A DNA stretch of 64,000 nt from Streptomyces genisteinicus (GTDB lineage: Bacteria; Actinomycetota; Actinomycetes; Streptomycetales; Streptomycetaceae). Location of the stretch: the NCBI RefSeq assembly GCF_014489615.1, contig NZ_CP060825.1:1233001-1297000 (forward strand), in the 5' to 3' direction. Shown one piece after another: positions 7,439 to 15,372 of this stretch. A model generated the notes under the pieces. It ran no database searches. It saw nothing but the letters and a program-made list of their open reading frames with translations, and was not told the DNA's origin. Within the stretch, counting starts at the first letter, position 1, and each line of letters begins with the position of its first letter. The translations under genes and the position numbers were made by a program.

Positions 7439-8163
7439 TTGACACCCTCCTGGGGCTGGTGACGGGGTCGGGGGCGGACGGGGAGTCCGCGCAGGAACAG
7501 GCGTACGCCGTGGAATCGGATCCCGGCCGACACGGCGAGGGTCGACAGGGGATGGCGCAGGAGGCAGCGCAGCACTCCTGCGGTGGTGGCCGGCCGGCGG
7601 GTTCCGGAGACGGTCGCGGTGAACGGCCGCCCGCCGTCCCGCTCCAGATGGACCGTCAGCCGCAGTCGGTCACCGGGTTCGGGGAGCCGCATCAGATAGC
7701 GGCCGTCGACCGGGAAGAACGGCGAGACGTACAGCTCCTTCTCCGCCGTGGCCCGGTCGTCGTCGGAATGGAGCAGGTAGCAGTGCCGCTCGCCGTAGGT
7801 GTTGTGCACCTCGGCGACGACGCAGAGCGGGCTGCCGTCCTCGCGCCGGACCCAGTACAGGGTGAGCGGGTTGAAGACGTGGCCGAGCACCCGGGCATGG
7901 GCGAGCATCAGGATCCGGCCGTCGCCGAGCGCGATGCCCCGGGCCGCGAGGAAGGAGGCGAGTCCCGCGCGGACGGTGGCGCTCCGGCCGCCGAAGTGGT
8001 CCCGTGCGTCGAACCGTGCGAACGGGCGCAGCGGTGCGGGCAGCCGGGGCGGCCGGTCGGGGTCGATCAGCCACAGGTAGGTGCGGTGCCGCAGCGCGTA
8101 CGCGGACGGTGTCCTGCGCACATGGGTGACGGTGCACGGGTAGAGGGCCGGGACGCCGGTCAC
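7435..8163 (-). CDS. DUF1365 domain protein
   Basis: 242 aa soluble protein of the DUF1365 family. It shows the characteristic VLGHVFNPLTLYWV, EVHNTYGERHCYLL and FFPVDGRY segments, followed by RFHGVRLFLRGL near the end. The family almost always sits next to an FAD amine-oxidase-like gene and a CFA-type methyltransferase, as here and at Rv0448c, so it is assumed to act on the same modified acyl chain. No catalytic activity is established. Start GTG at 8163 gives a GTGA overlap with the oxidoreductase; another GTG lies one codon upstream. Middle gene of the coupled operon. Confidence 0.88.
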   Translation of the reverse strand: MTGVPALYPCTVTHVRRTPSAYALRHRTYLWLIDPDRPPRLPAPLRPFARFDARDHFGGRSATVRAGLASFLAARGIALGDGRILMLAHARVLGHVFNPLTLYWVRREDGSPLCVVAEVHNTYGERHCYLLHSDDDRATAEKELYVSPFFPVDGRYLMRLPEPGDRLRLTVHLERDGGRPFTATVSGTRRPATTAGVLRCLLRHPLSTLAVSAGIRFHGVRLFLRGLPVRPRPRHQPQEGVK

Positions 8164-9428
8164 CACGTCACGCCGAGGGATCGGGCCGCCTCGACGCCGG
8201 AGCGGCAGCCGTCCTCGTGGAAGCCCCAGCCGTGGTAGGCGCCCGCGTAGGCGGTGACCGGGCCGCTCAGTCCGGGGAGCAGGCGCTGGGCGGAGACCGA
8301 CTCCGTGGTGAAGACGGGGTGTTCGTACTCCATGCGTGCGATGACCCGCTCGTCGGGCACCTGGTCGGCGCCGTTCAGGGTGACGACGTGTGCGCGGGGG
8401 GCGTCGAGCCGCTGGAGGCGGTTCATGTCGTAGCTGACGCGGACCCGGCCGGCGCCGGCGTCGCAGGCGGGCATGGTGAAGTTCCAGCTGGCCCGGGCCC
8501 CCGCGGGGCGCGGCAGCACGGAGCCGTCGGTGTGCAGGACGGTGGTGTTGCGCGCGTAGGTGAACGCGCCAAGCACCTGCCGCTCGCGTTCGGTGGGGTC
8601 GGCGAGCAGGCGCAGCGCCTGGTCGGGGTGGGTGGCGACGACCACGCCGTCGTAGGCGTCGGTCCCGCCGTCGGCGGTGGTGACGACCGCTCCGCCCGAG
8701 TGGCGGTGCAGGGCTGTCACCGGGGCCGCGGTGCGCACGGCGGTGAGGTGCTTGGCGACGCGTTCGACGTACTCGCGGGAGCCGCCGGTGACCGTCCGCC
8801 ACACCGGGGATCCGGTGATGGTGAGCATCCCGTGGTGGTCGAGGAAGCGGAACAGGTGCAGAGCCGGATAGCGCAGCGCGGTGCCGGCGTCGCAGGACCA
8901 CACGCAGGAGACGACCGGCGCCATGAAGTGGGCGGTGAAGTACGGGGAGAAGCGGGCGCCCGCGATGAACTCTCCGACCGTGGTGGTGTCGTCGGCCGGG
9001 CCGTCGAGCAGCCGCCGCGCGAGGCGGTGGAAGCGCGGGACCTCGGCGAGCATGCGCAGATAGCGGCCGCGCAGCGCGTTGCCGGGCCGGGGGAAGAGCC
9101 CCCGCGGGCCGCGGGCGCCCGCGTAGAGGAGGCCGCAGCCGTCGCACCGGACCGACATGCTCATCTCCGACTCCTGCGTCGACACGCCGAGTTCGCGGAA
9201 CAGGCGCAGCAGCATCGGGTAGGTGCGCTCGTTGTGGACGATGAATCCCGAGTCGACGCGGTGGAGCCGCCCTTCGGCGTCGGGCACGTCGTGGGTGTGC
9301 GCGTGTCCGCCGAGCCGGGAGTCCGCTTCGTAGAGAGTCACGTCGTGCTCGCGCTGCAGGATGTACGCCGCGGTGAGTCCCGCTATCCCGCCGCCGATCA
9401 CGGCCGTCCGCCTCCGTCGCACTGTCAT
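8160..9428 (-). CDS. NAD(P)/FAD-dependent oxidoreductase, amine-oxidase-like
   Basis: 422 aa flavoprotein. The N-terminus has the FAD dinucleotide fold AVIGGGIAGLTAAYIL (about 8-23), followed by the flavin-ribose Glu in LYEADSRLGGHAHT. The C-terminal FAD-binding element is AGAYHGWGFHEDG. Family members linked to CFA-type enzymes are thought to desaturate or reduce methylated acyl chains; the homologue in the mycobacterial sigK locus is Rv0449c. The start ATG at 9428 has GGAGG 9 nt upstream and is preferred over an upstream in-frame codon at 9557 because the fold begins right after it. First gene of the five-gene operon, with a SigK-type promoter about 45 bp upstream. Confidence 0.9.
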   Translation of the reverse strand: MTVRRRRTAVIGGGIAGLTAAYILQREHDVTLYEADSRLGGHAHTHDVPDAEGRLHRVDSGFIVHNERTYPMLLRLFRELGVSTQESEMSMSVRCDGCGLLYAGARGPRGLFPRPGNALRGRYLRMLAEVPRFHRLARRLLDGPADDTTTVGEFIAGARFSPYFTAHFMAPVVSCVWSCDAGTALRYPALHLFRFLDHHGMLTITGSPVWRTVTGGSREYVERVAKHLTAVRTAAPVTALHRHSGGAVVTTADGGTDAYDGVVVATHPDQALRLLADPTERERQVLGAFTYARNTTVLHTDGSVLPRPAGARASWNFTMPACDAGAGRVRVSYDMNRLQRLDAPRAHVVTLNGADQVPDERVIARMEYEHPVFTTESVSAQRLLPGLSGPVTAYAGAYHGWGFHEDGCRSGVEAARSLGVTW

Positions 9429-9470
9429 ACCGCTCCCTCCGGGCAGCCCGGCACCGCCTCTCAGCCCCCT

Positions 9471-9498
9471 ATTCGGTGCCGCGGGCCCCGGCGGATTG
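9471..9498 (-). promoter_or_regulatory. SigK-type promoter of the lipid-modification operon
   Basis: Read on the minus strand: CAATCC (9498-9493), 16-bp spacer, CCGAAT (9476-9471). The -10 is identical to that in front of sigK; the -35 differs from CCATCC at one position. The predicted start near 9464 gives a leader of about 36 nt to the ATG at 9428. The two matching promoters tie this operon to the sigma factor 5 kb away. The match is seen; the regulation is inferred. Confidence 0.7.
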
Positions 9499-9634
9499 GC
9501 CGGAGGCCGGAATTCTTCGGAGCTTTCGCCGTACGACCGGGAGGGCGTGGCGCTCACCGGCCCGTGGACAGCGTTTCCGGCCCGGCGGATGATGGGAGAA
9601 ACGGGATCGACGCGGACGAAAGGTGTGTCCTGCG

Positions 9635-10030
9635 ATGTCTGAGCATCCTGACTGCGCCCTGGTGCGCCGGGGTTACGTAGCGTTCAGCGAGGGGGACATG
9701 GAGACCCTCAGCTCCCTGATGACGGCGGACGCCGTCTACCACGTGCCGGGCGACAGCACCGTCTCCGGGCACCACAAGGGGCGCGAGGCGATTCTCGGCC
9801 TCTTCCGCACGTTCGGCGAGGAGACCGGCGGCACCATGCAGGTGCAGGTGGAGGCGGTGCTCGCCGACGGCCGCGGGCACGTCATGTCCTTCCACACCGT
9901 CAGGGGCGACCGGGGCGACCGCGGGATCGAGATGCGCGAGGGGCTGTTCTTCACGATCACCGGCGGGAAGGTGACGGACATCGACGCGTGTGTCGAGGAC
10001 ATCGACGAGATGGACGCGTTCTGGCGGTGA
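9635..10030 (+). CDS. NTF2-like / SnoaL-like family protein
   Basis: 131 aa small cone-shaped alpha/beta protein of the nuclear transport factor 2 superfamily. The pattern is a long N-terminal helix (RRGYVAFSEGDMETLSSLMTADAVYHVPG), a central GREAILGLF helix and C-terminal strands ending ITGGKVTDIDACVEDIDEMDAFW. Members bind or isomerise small hydrophobic ligands, but this one's ligand is unknown. ATG 9635 is preferred (AAAGG 11 nt upstream); an in-frame GTG at 9623 is possible. It is divergent from the FAD/CFA operon. NTF2-like genes accompany similar sigma-factor-controlled lipid clusters in some proteobacteria, so a functional link is plausible. Confidence 0.8.
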   Translation: MSEHPDCALVRRGYVAFSEGDMETLSSLMTADAVYHVPGDSTVSGHHKGREAILGLFRTFGEETGGTMQVQVEAVLADGRGHVMSFHTVRGDRGDRGIEMREGLFFTITGGKVTDIDACVEDIDEMDAFWR

Positions 10031-10194
10031 AGCGGGGCACGGGTCGCCGCCCCGGCACGGCCACCGGCGGGTCGCCGCCCGGCACGGGCGGCCGATGAGC
10101 ACGGCGCGCGGGTGCCCCGTGCGGCGTGACCGGCCGCTGACCGCGCAACGCCCCCGCGCGCGACCGCATCGCACGACGGCCCGGGACGGAACGG

Positions 10195-10238
10195 CACGAC
10201 GGCGCGGCACGGCCGGTGTGCCGTGCCGCGCCGTCGTG
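10195..10238. terminator. Bidirectional hairpin terminator
   Basis: Perfect 18-bp inverted repeat (10195-10212 with 10221-10238) and 8-nt loop, between the convergent NTF2-like gene and helicase gene. The rest of the 285-bp intergenic stretch shows no gene. Confidence 0.8.
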
Positions 10239-10315
10239 TGACGTCGCGTGTGCGACAGGCCGCCGGGGCCGGCCGCGGGTGCGACCGGCGCCGACCGGAC
10301 CGGCCGGAGCCGGGA

Positions 10316-13153
10316 TCAGCCCACGGAGCTGTACGCCACGACGCCGCGGAGCAGCCCGTCGACGGCCTTGCGGGCGTTCTTGGCCACCGTGCTGTCCTCC
10401 CGGGGCGCGGCTGCCGCGACCTGGCCGAGGACGTCGATGACCTGCTTGCACCAGCGCACGAAGTCGCCCGCGGGCATCTCCGCCTCGCGCAGCACCTCGT
10501 CGAGCGCCTTGCCCGAGGCCCACTGGTGGGCGGCCCAGGCGAAGCCGAGGTCGGGCTCGCGCTGCCCCACGCCCTCCGCCTGGTTGATCTTGAACTCCTC
10601 CTCCAGGGCGTCCAGCCGGCCCCAGATCCGGATCATCTCGCCGAGTGCCTCCTTGGCCCGGCCGCCCGGGACCTTGGGCGCCACCGCGTCGTCCGCCTGG
10701 CGGGCCTCGTAGACCAGCGCCGAGACGCAGGCCGCGAGTTCGGCGGGACCGAGGCCCTCCCAGACCCCGTCGCGCAGGCATTCGCTGGCGAGCAGATCCA
10801 GTTCGCCGTAGAGCCGCGCCAGCCGCCGGCCGTGCTCGGTGACCTCCTCGCCGCGGAGGTAGTCCATCTCCGTCAGCAGCGCCACGATCCGGTCGAAGGT
10901 CCGCGCGATGGTGTTGGTGCGGCCCTCGATGCGGCGTTCCAGCTGGCGGGTGTCGCGCTGCAGCCGGTGGTAGCGCTCGGCCCAGCGGGCGTGGTCCTCG
11001 CGCTCGTCGCAGCCGTGGCACGGGTGGGCCCGCAGCTCGGTGCGCAGGCGGGCGATCTCCCGGTCGTCGGCCGCCGCCGCACGCTGCTTGCGGTGCCGCT
11101 CCGGCACGATGTGGCCGGCCTTCGTCCGCAGCGCGGACGCCAGGTCGCGCCGGGACTGCGGCGAGCGGGCGTTGAAGGACTTCGGGACGCGCATCCGCTC
11201 CAGCGCCTCCACGGGCACCGGGAAGTCGATCGACGCGAGCCGCTTGACCTGGCGTTCGGCGGTGAGCACCAGGGGACGCGGGCCGTCGTGGTGCTCGAAG
11301 CCGCGGTGCCCGTTGGACCGCCCGGCGGGCAGCCCGGGGTCGAGCACCAGGGCGAGTCCGGCGAACTTGCCCGTCGGCACGTGGATCACGTCGCCCGGCT
11401 TCAGCCGCTCCAGCGAGGCCGCGGCCGCCGCCCGGCGCTGCGAGGCGCCCTGCTTGGCGAGTTCCGTCTCCCGGTCCTTGAGCTCACGCCGCAGCCGCGC
11501 GTACTCCTCGAAGTCGCCGAGGTGACAGGTCATCCCCTCGCGGTAGCCGTCGAGGCCCTCCTCGTTGCGCTGGACCTGGCGGGAGATGCCGACCACCGAG
11601 CGGTCGGCCTGGAACTGGGCGAAGGACGTCTCCAGCAGCTCCCGCGAGCGGTGCCGCCCGAACTGGTGCACGAGGTTGACGGCCATGTTGTACGAGGGCT
11701 TGAAGCTGGAACGGAGCGGATACGTGCGGGTGCCGGCGAGGCCGGCGAGCGCGCCCGGGTCCATGGCGCGCTGCCACAGGACGACCGCGTGCCCCTCGAC
11801 GTCGATGCCCCGGCGGCCGGCCCGGCCGGTCAGCTGGGTGTACTCGCCGGGGGTGATGTCCGCGTGCTGCTCGCCGTTCCACTTGACGAGCTTCTCCAAC
11901 ACCACCGAGCGCGCGGGCATGTTGATGCCGAGCGCGAGGGTCTCGGTGGCGAAGACGGCCTTGACCAGGCCGCGGACGAACAGCTCCTCCACGACCTCCT
12001 TGAACGTCGGCAGCATGCCCGCGTGGTGGGCGGCGATGCCGCGCTCCAGACCTTCGAGCCACTCGTAGTACCCGAGGACGTGGAGATCCTCGGTCGGGAT
12101 GGAGGCGGTGCGCTCCTCGACGATCGAGCGCACCGTGGCGCGCGCCGCCTCGTCGTTGAGCCGCAGGCCCGCGTGGAGGCACTGCTGCACGGCCGCCTCG
12201 CAGGCGGCCCTGCTGAAGATGAAGGTGATGGCGGGCAGCAGGCCCTCGGTGTCGAGCCGGTCGATGACCTCGGCACGGCCGGGGGTCCAGATCCGGCTGC
12301 GCTGGCGCCGCTCGCGCTCGCGGTCCGCCTCGCGCACCATCTTCCCGCGCCGCCGGTCCCGCGGGTTGTAGCCGCGCTGGTTCTCCATCCTGGCCAGGCG
12401 GACCAGATCCGGGTTGACCTCGCGCTTGGTCCTGCCGCGGCCGCCGTGGTCGGTGCTCTCCTCGAAGAGGTCGTACATCCGGCGGCCGGCCATGACGTGC
12501 TGCCACAGCGGCACGGGCCGCTCCTCGGAGACGATCACCTGGGTGTCGCCCCGGACGGTGTCCAGCCAGTCGCCGAACTCCTCCGCGTTCGACACGGTCG
12601 CGGAGAGCGACACCAGGGTCACGGAATCGGGGAGGTGGATGATCACTTCCTCCCACACCGCGCCGCGGAACCGGTCGGAGAGGTAGTGCACCTCGTCCAT
12701 CACGACGTAGCCGAGGCCGCGCAGCGCCTGCGAGCCCGCGTAGAGCATGTTCCGCAGCACCTCGGTGGTCATCACGACCACCGGGGCGTCCGGGTTGACG
12801 CTGTTGTCGCCGGTGAGCAGGCCGACCCTGTCGGCGCCGTGGCGCTTCACCAGGTCCGCGTACTTCTGGTTGGACAGGGCCTTGATGGGCGTGGTGTAGA
12901 AGCATTTGCGGCCCTGCTCGAGGGCCAGGTGGACGGCGAACTCGCCGACGATGGTCTTGCCGGAGCCGGTGGGTGCCGCGACGAGCACGCCCTTGCCGGC
13001 TTCCAGCGCCTGACACGCCTCGATCTGGAACGGGTCGAGGTCGAAGTCGTACATCGCGCGGAAGGGGGCCAGTGCGGTGGCGGCCTCCGCCGCGCGGACG
13101 CGGGCGGCGGCATAGCGCTCGGCGGGTGAGAGGTCCTCGGTCATCTTGTTCAT
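10316..13153 (-). CDS. Ski2/Mtr4-like DEVH-box RNA helicase (HelY type)
   Basis: About 945 aa ATP-dependent helicase. Walker A is APTGSGKT (60-67), motif II is DEVH (153-156), motif III is SLSAT, and motif VI falls in QLTGRAGRRGID. A C-terminal extension with the DSHCT-like helical region includes an HPCHGC cysteine pair. Actinobacterial members of this family are probably involved in RNA metabolism, but their substrates are not well defined. Possible starts are 13168 (GTG), 13153 and 13144; I use 13153. It lies downstream of tatC on the same strand, with a terminator-like hairpin between, so it likely has its own promoter. Confidence 0.88.
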   Translation of the reverse strand: MNKMTEDLSPAERYAAARVRAAEAATALAPFRAMYDFDLDPFQIEACQALEAGKGVLVAAPTGSGKTIVGEFAVHLALEQGRKCFYTTPIKALSNQKYADLVKRHGADRVGLLTGDNSVNPDAPVVVMTTEVLRNMLYAGSQALRGLGYVVMDEVHYLSDRFRGAVWEEVIIHLPDSVTLVSLSATVSNAEEFGDWLDTVRGDTQVIVSEERPVPLWQHVMAGRRMYDLFEESTDHGGRGRTKREVNPDLVRLARMENQRGYNPRDRRRGKMVREADRERERRQRSRIWTPGRAEVIDRLDTEGLLPAITFIFSRAACEAAVQQCLHAGLRLNDEAARATVRSIVEERTASIPTEDLHVLGYYEWLEGLERGIAAHHAGMLPTFKEVVEELFVRGLVKAVFATETLALGINMPARSVVLEKLVKWNGEQHADITPGEYTQLTGRAGRRGIDVEGHAVVLWQRAMDPGALAGLAGTRTYPLRSSFKPSYNMAVNLVHQFGRHRSRELLETSFAQFQADRSVVGISRQVQRNEEGLDGYREGMTCHLGDFEEYARLRRELKDRETELAKQGASQRRAAAAASLERLKPGDVIHVPTGKFAGLALVLDPGLPAGRSNGHRGFEHHDGPRPLVLTAERQVKRLASIDFPVPVEALERMRVPKSFNARSPQSRRDLASALRTKAGHIVPERHRKQRAAAADDREIARLRTELRAHPCHGCDEREDHARWAERYHRLQRDTRQLERRIEGRTNTIARTFDRIVALLTEMDYLRGEEVTEHGRRLARLYGELDLLASECLRDGVWEGLGPAELAACVSALVYEARQADDAVAPKVPGGRAKEALGEMIRIWGRLDALEEEFKINQAEGVGQREPDLGFAWAAHQWASGKALDEVLREAEMPAGDFVRWCKQVIDVLGQVAAAAPREDSTVAKNARKAVDGLLRGVVAYSSVG

Positions 13154-13272
13154 GAGCCTACCCGCCACCTCCGACAGTCAGCGGATCTTTATCCACCGGG
13201 CCCCGGGGTCCCCGGGACCACGCAGAAACCACCCTCTGTGTACCCGCGGAGGGGGGCGCGGCACACACGGCA

Positions 13273-13301
13273 AAGGGCCGGGAATCGATGTCCCGGCCCT
13301 T
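13273..13301 (-). terminator. Terminator after tatC
   Basis: Perfect 11-bp stem AAGGGCCGGGA / TCCCGGCCCTT with a 7-nt loop, 33 bp downstream of the tatC stop. Read on the minus strand it is followed by TTTG. Confidence 0.75.
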
Positions 13302-13333
13302 GTCGCTCACCGCACCCGGGCGGTGACGTTGCG

Positions 13334-14278
13334 TCAGGTGATGTCGTCGTATCCGTGTCCGCGCCGGGTGTCGGGCTCGCCGGACGCCTGCTCGGGCAGT
13401 GCCCTGGGGGCGGGGACGGCCTCCACACCGCCGACCGGGGCCGGCGTGAGGTCGAGGTCGGCCGCCTCGTCGTCGTCGAGTTCGGCGTCGGGGTCGTTCC
13501 GCCTGCGGCGGCGGTCGTTGAGGAGCGAGAAGCCGACGGCCACGAAGTAGAGGAAGATGATCGGCCCGGACAGCGCGATCATGCCCAGCGGGTCCGTGGA
13601 CGGGGTGGCGATGGCGCCGAAGACGAAGATGCCCATCACCGCGCCGCGCCACCAGCCGAGCATCCGCCTGCCGGTGACGATGCCCGTCAGGTTGAGCATG
13701 ATCAGCAGCAGCGGCAGTTCGAAGGAGAAGCCGAAGATCAGCACCATCCGGACCGTGAAGTCCAGGATCTTGTCGACGCTCAGCAGGTTCTCGGCGGGAG
13801 CCGGGGTGATGGACAGCAGGACCTTCATGCTCACCGGCATGATCAGGTACGCGAAGTAGACACCGGCGGCGAAGAGCGGCGCGGCCGCCGCCGCGAAGTA
13901 GTACGTGTACTTCTTCTCGTTGCGGTGCAGGCCGGGCGCGACGAACGCCCACAGCTGGTACAGCCAGATCGGGCAGGAGACCACGATGCCGGCCATGAGG
14001 ACGACCTTGACCGTGGTGGTGAACGGCGAGAGCAGGTCGGTGTAGACGACCGTCGCGCACACCCCGCCCTTCTTGGGGCCGTCGACGGCGCACTCCGGGA
14101 CCGGCGAGGTGAGGAACTCCATCAGCTCCTGGCTGAACGCCACCGCGACGACCGACGCGACGACGATCGCCAGCGTCGCCTTGGCGAGCCGGTTGCGGAG
14201 CTCACGAAGATGGTCCGCGAGCGGCATGCGCCCCTCGGGGTCCTTCTCCTGCTGTCTGGGGCGGGCAGGCTTGAGCAA
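13334..14278 (-). CDS. tatC: Twin-arginine translocase subunit TatC
   Basis: 314 aa polytopic membrane protein, the signal-peptide receptor of the Tat pathway that exports folded proteins. Six membrane helices are visible. The N-terminal cytoplasmic signature is MPLADHLRELRNRL, and conserved loops are LYQLWAFVAPGL and FELPLLLIML. The tail of about 60 residues is acidic and ends GYDDIT, as in other Streptomyces TatC. The start is a rare TTG at 14278 with GAGG 7 nt upstream; it fits the family N-terminus better than any internal ATG. It follows tatA in the same direction after about 50 bp. Confidence 0.95.
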   Translation of the reverse strand: MLKPARPRQQEKDPEGRMPLADHLRELRNRLAKATLAIVVASVVAVAFSQELMEFLTSPVPECAVDGPKKGGVCATVVYTDLLSPFTTTVKVVLMAGIVVSCPIWLYQLWAFVAPGLHRNEKKYTYYFAAAAAPLFAAGVYFAYLIMPVSMKVLLSITPAPAENLLSVDKILDFTVRMVLIFGFSFELPLLLIMLNLTGIVTGRRMLGWWRGAVMGIFVFGAIATPSTDPLGMIALSGPIIFLYFVAVGFSLLNDRRRRRNDPDAELDDDEAADLDLTPAPVGGVEAVPAPRALPEQASGEPDTRRGHGYDDIT

Positions 14279-14331
14279 CCCACGTCCTCATCTCGTGCGG
14301 CAGGCCGTCGTCACAGCGGCCCTGGGGGTCG

Positions 14332-14622
14332 TCAGCGCTGGGGGGTGTCGGTCGGCTCGTTCACCGGGCGGGCGCTGGTGACGTCACCGGGCGCGGCCTG
14401 GATCGTGCGCGGCACGGCCTGGCCCTGGGCCGGGTCCTTCGGCTCCGCGGGAGCGGTCTGCTGCTGCTGGCCGTCGGACTTCATCGCCTTGGCCTCGCTC
14501 TTGAGGATGCGCGCGGACTTGCCGAGCGAACGCGCCATGTCGGGCAGCTTCTTGGCGCCGAAGAGCAGGAGGATCAGAAGGGCGATGATGATGATCTCGG
14601 TGGGGCCGATCTGTCGGAACAT
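14332..14622 (-). CDS. tatA: Twin-arginine translocase subunit TatA
   Basis: 96 aa pore-forming subunit of the Tat translocase. One short N-terminal membrane helix (about residues 6-21, IIIIALLILLLFGAKKLP) is followed by an amphipathic helix (ARSLGKSARILKSEAKAMK) and a polar Gln/Pro-rich tail. The ATG at 14622 was chosen because the signature MFRQIGPTEI starts there, with GAAGG 11 nt upstream. Length is at the usual size for TatA. tatC follows directly, so the two are co-expressed. Confidence 0.93.
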   Translation of the reverse strand: MFRQIGPTEIIIIALLILLLFGAKKLPDMARSLGKSARILKSEAKAMKSDGQQQQTAPAEPKDPAQGQAVPRTIQAAPGDVTSARPVNEPTDTPQR

Positions 14623-14860
14623 AGTTGTGTCTACCTTCTCACCGAGGCGGCTTGGGGCTGGTGTCTGCATGTCCCTGCGGACAGATGTCCGAAACGACGC
14701 AGCGATCGTAACCCGCAGGGGTAAACGCTGGGCAATCCTCTTGCATACTCCGGTCAGCGGCCCGGTGCCTCATCTCCGGTGCCGCCACCAGCAGCGTACC
14801 GCCCGGTTCCGAGCTTCTGGAGAGGGCGTACGCGATCCGGCCGGGCCCGGGGCCCCTGGC

Positions 14861-15058
14861 TCAGCGCAGCGATTCCCCGCTTCTGGCGAGACCGGCGGCC
14901 GACCGTTCCAGGTCCTGCGCGGCGCGCTCGACGCGCTGTGTGGTAGTGGCGACCTGATCGCCGAGGCGGCGTGCCTCCAGGGCGACCCGGATGGCGAGCA
15001 CCCCCAGGACGGCGATCGAGAGGAAGCCGACGGCGACGGCGAGCATGGGCCAGAACAT
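14861..15058 (-). CDS. Small single-span membrane protein
   Basis: 65 aa. One hydrophobic helix at about residues 5-24 (MLAVAVGFLSIAVLGVLAIRVAL) is followed by a helical, heptad-like polar segment (RRLGDQVATTTQRVERAAQDLERSAAGLARS) that could form a short coiled coil. This looks like a membrane-tethered oligomerising peptide. The gene is kept in the same place between tatA and the pafBC block in other Streptomyces as I remember that locus. Function unknown. Confidence 0.7.
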   Translation of the reverse strand: MFWPMLAVAVGFLSIAVLGVLAIRVALEARRLGDQVATTTQRVERAAQDLERSAAGLARSGESLR

Positions 15059-15105
15059 GCGCCGAGCCTAGTGCGTCCGCGGCCGGCGGCACCGTGCGGG
15101 CGGGC

Positions 15106-15360
15106 TCACGCCGTGGTGTGCAGCCGCAGGGTGCGCACGCCGCCCCCGGTGAGCAGCTCCACTATCCGCTCGCCGGCGGGCTTGCGGACCGCCGTGCCGC
15201 ACTCGGGGCAGGTGAACGAGTAGAAGGTGGTGCGCCGGCTGCCGCCGATGGCCAGGCGCAGCGCGCCCGCCGACAGTTCGAAGCGGGCACGGCAGTCGGG
15301 GCAGGCGGCCCTGAACAGCACCGGACCGACCTGGGTGGGGGCTCCCGGGACGAAGGACAC
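15106..15360 (-). CDS. Zinc-ribbon-like protein of unknown function
   Basis: 84 aa. Two CxxC knuckles (CPDC at 20-23 and CPEC near 51-54) are separated by about 28 residues, the usual layout of a treble-clef zinc ribbon. Nothing else is recognisable. It starts 12 bp downstream of the pafC stop, so it is very likely transcribed with pafB and pafC. A role as a small adaptor or nucleic-acid-binding partner of the WYL regulators would be speculation. Confidence 0.75.
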   Translation of the reverse strand: MSFVPGAPTQVGPVLFRAACPDCRARFELSAGALRLAIGGSRRTTFYSFTCPECGTAVRKPAGERIVELLTGGGVRTLRLHTTA

Positions 15361-15372
15361 GCGCGGCTCCCC

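Noticed and set aside
4854..7445. A single 863-codon frame spanning both CFA-type genes, suggesting a fusion
   Set aside because: The first 420 codons are Arg/Pro-rich out-of-frame sequence of the neighbouring gene. The real protein starts at GTG 6176, where a GTGA overlap with the upstream stop occurs.
10316..13153. Helicase as part of a defence system
   Set aside because: Ski2-like DEVH helicases are core actinobacterial genes in this position next to tatC; no nuclease, methyltransferase or other defence gene accompanies it.
14754..15092. Arg-rich 112-codon frame after tatA
   Set aside because: It overlaps the better-supported 65-aa membrane protein in a different frame and has no ribosome site or recognisable domain.
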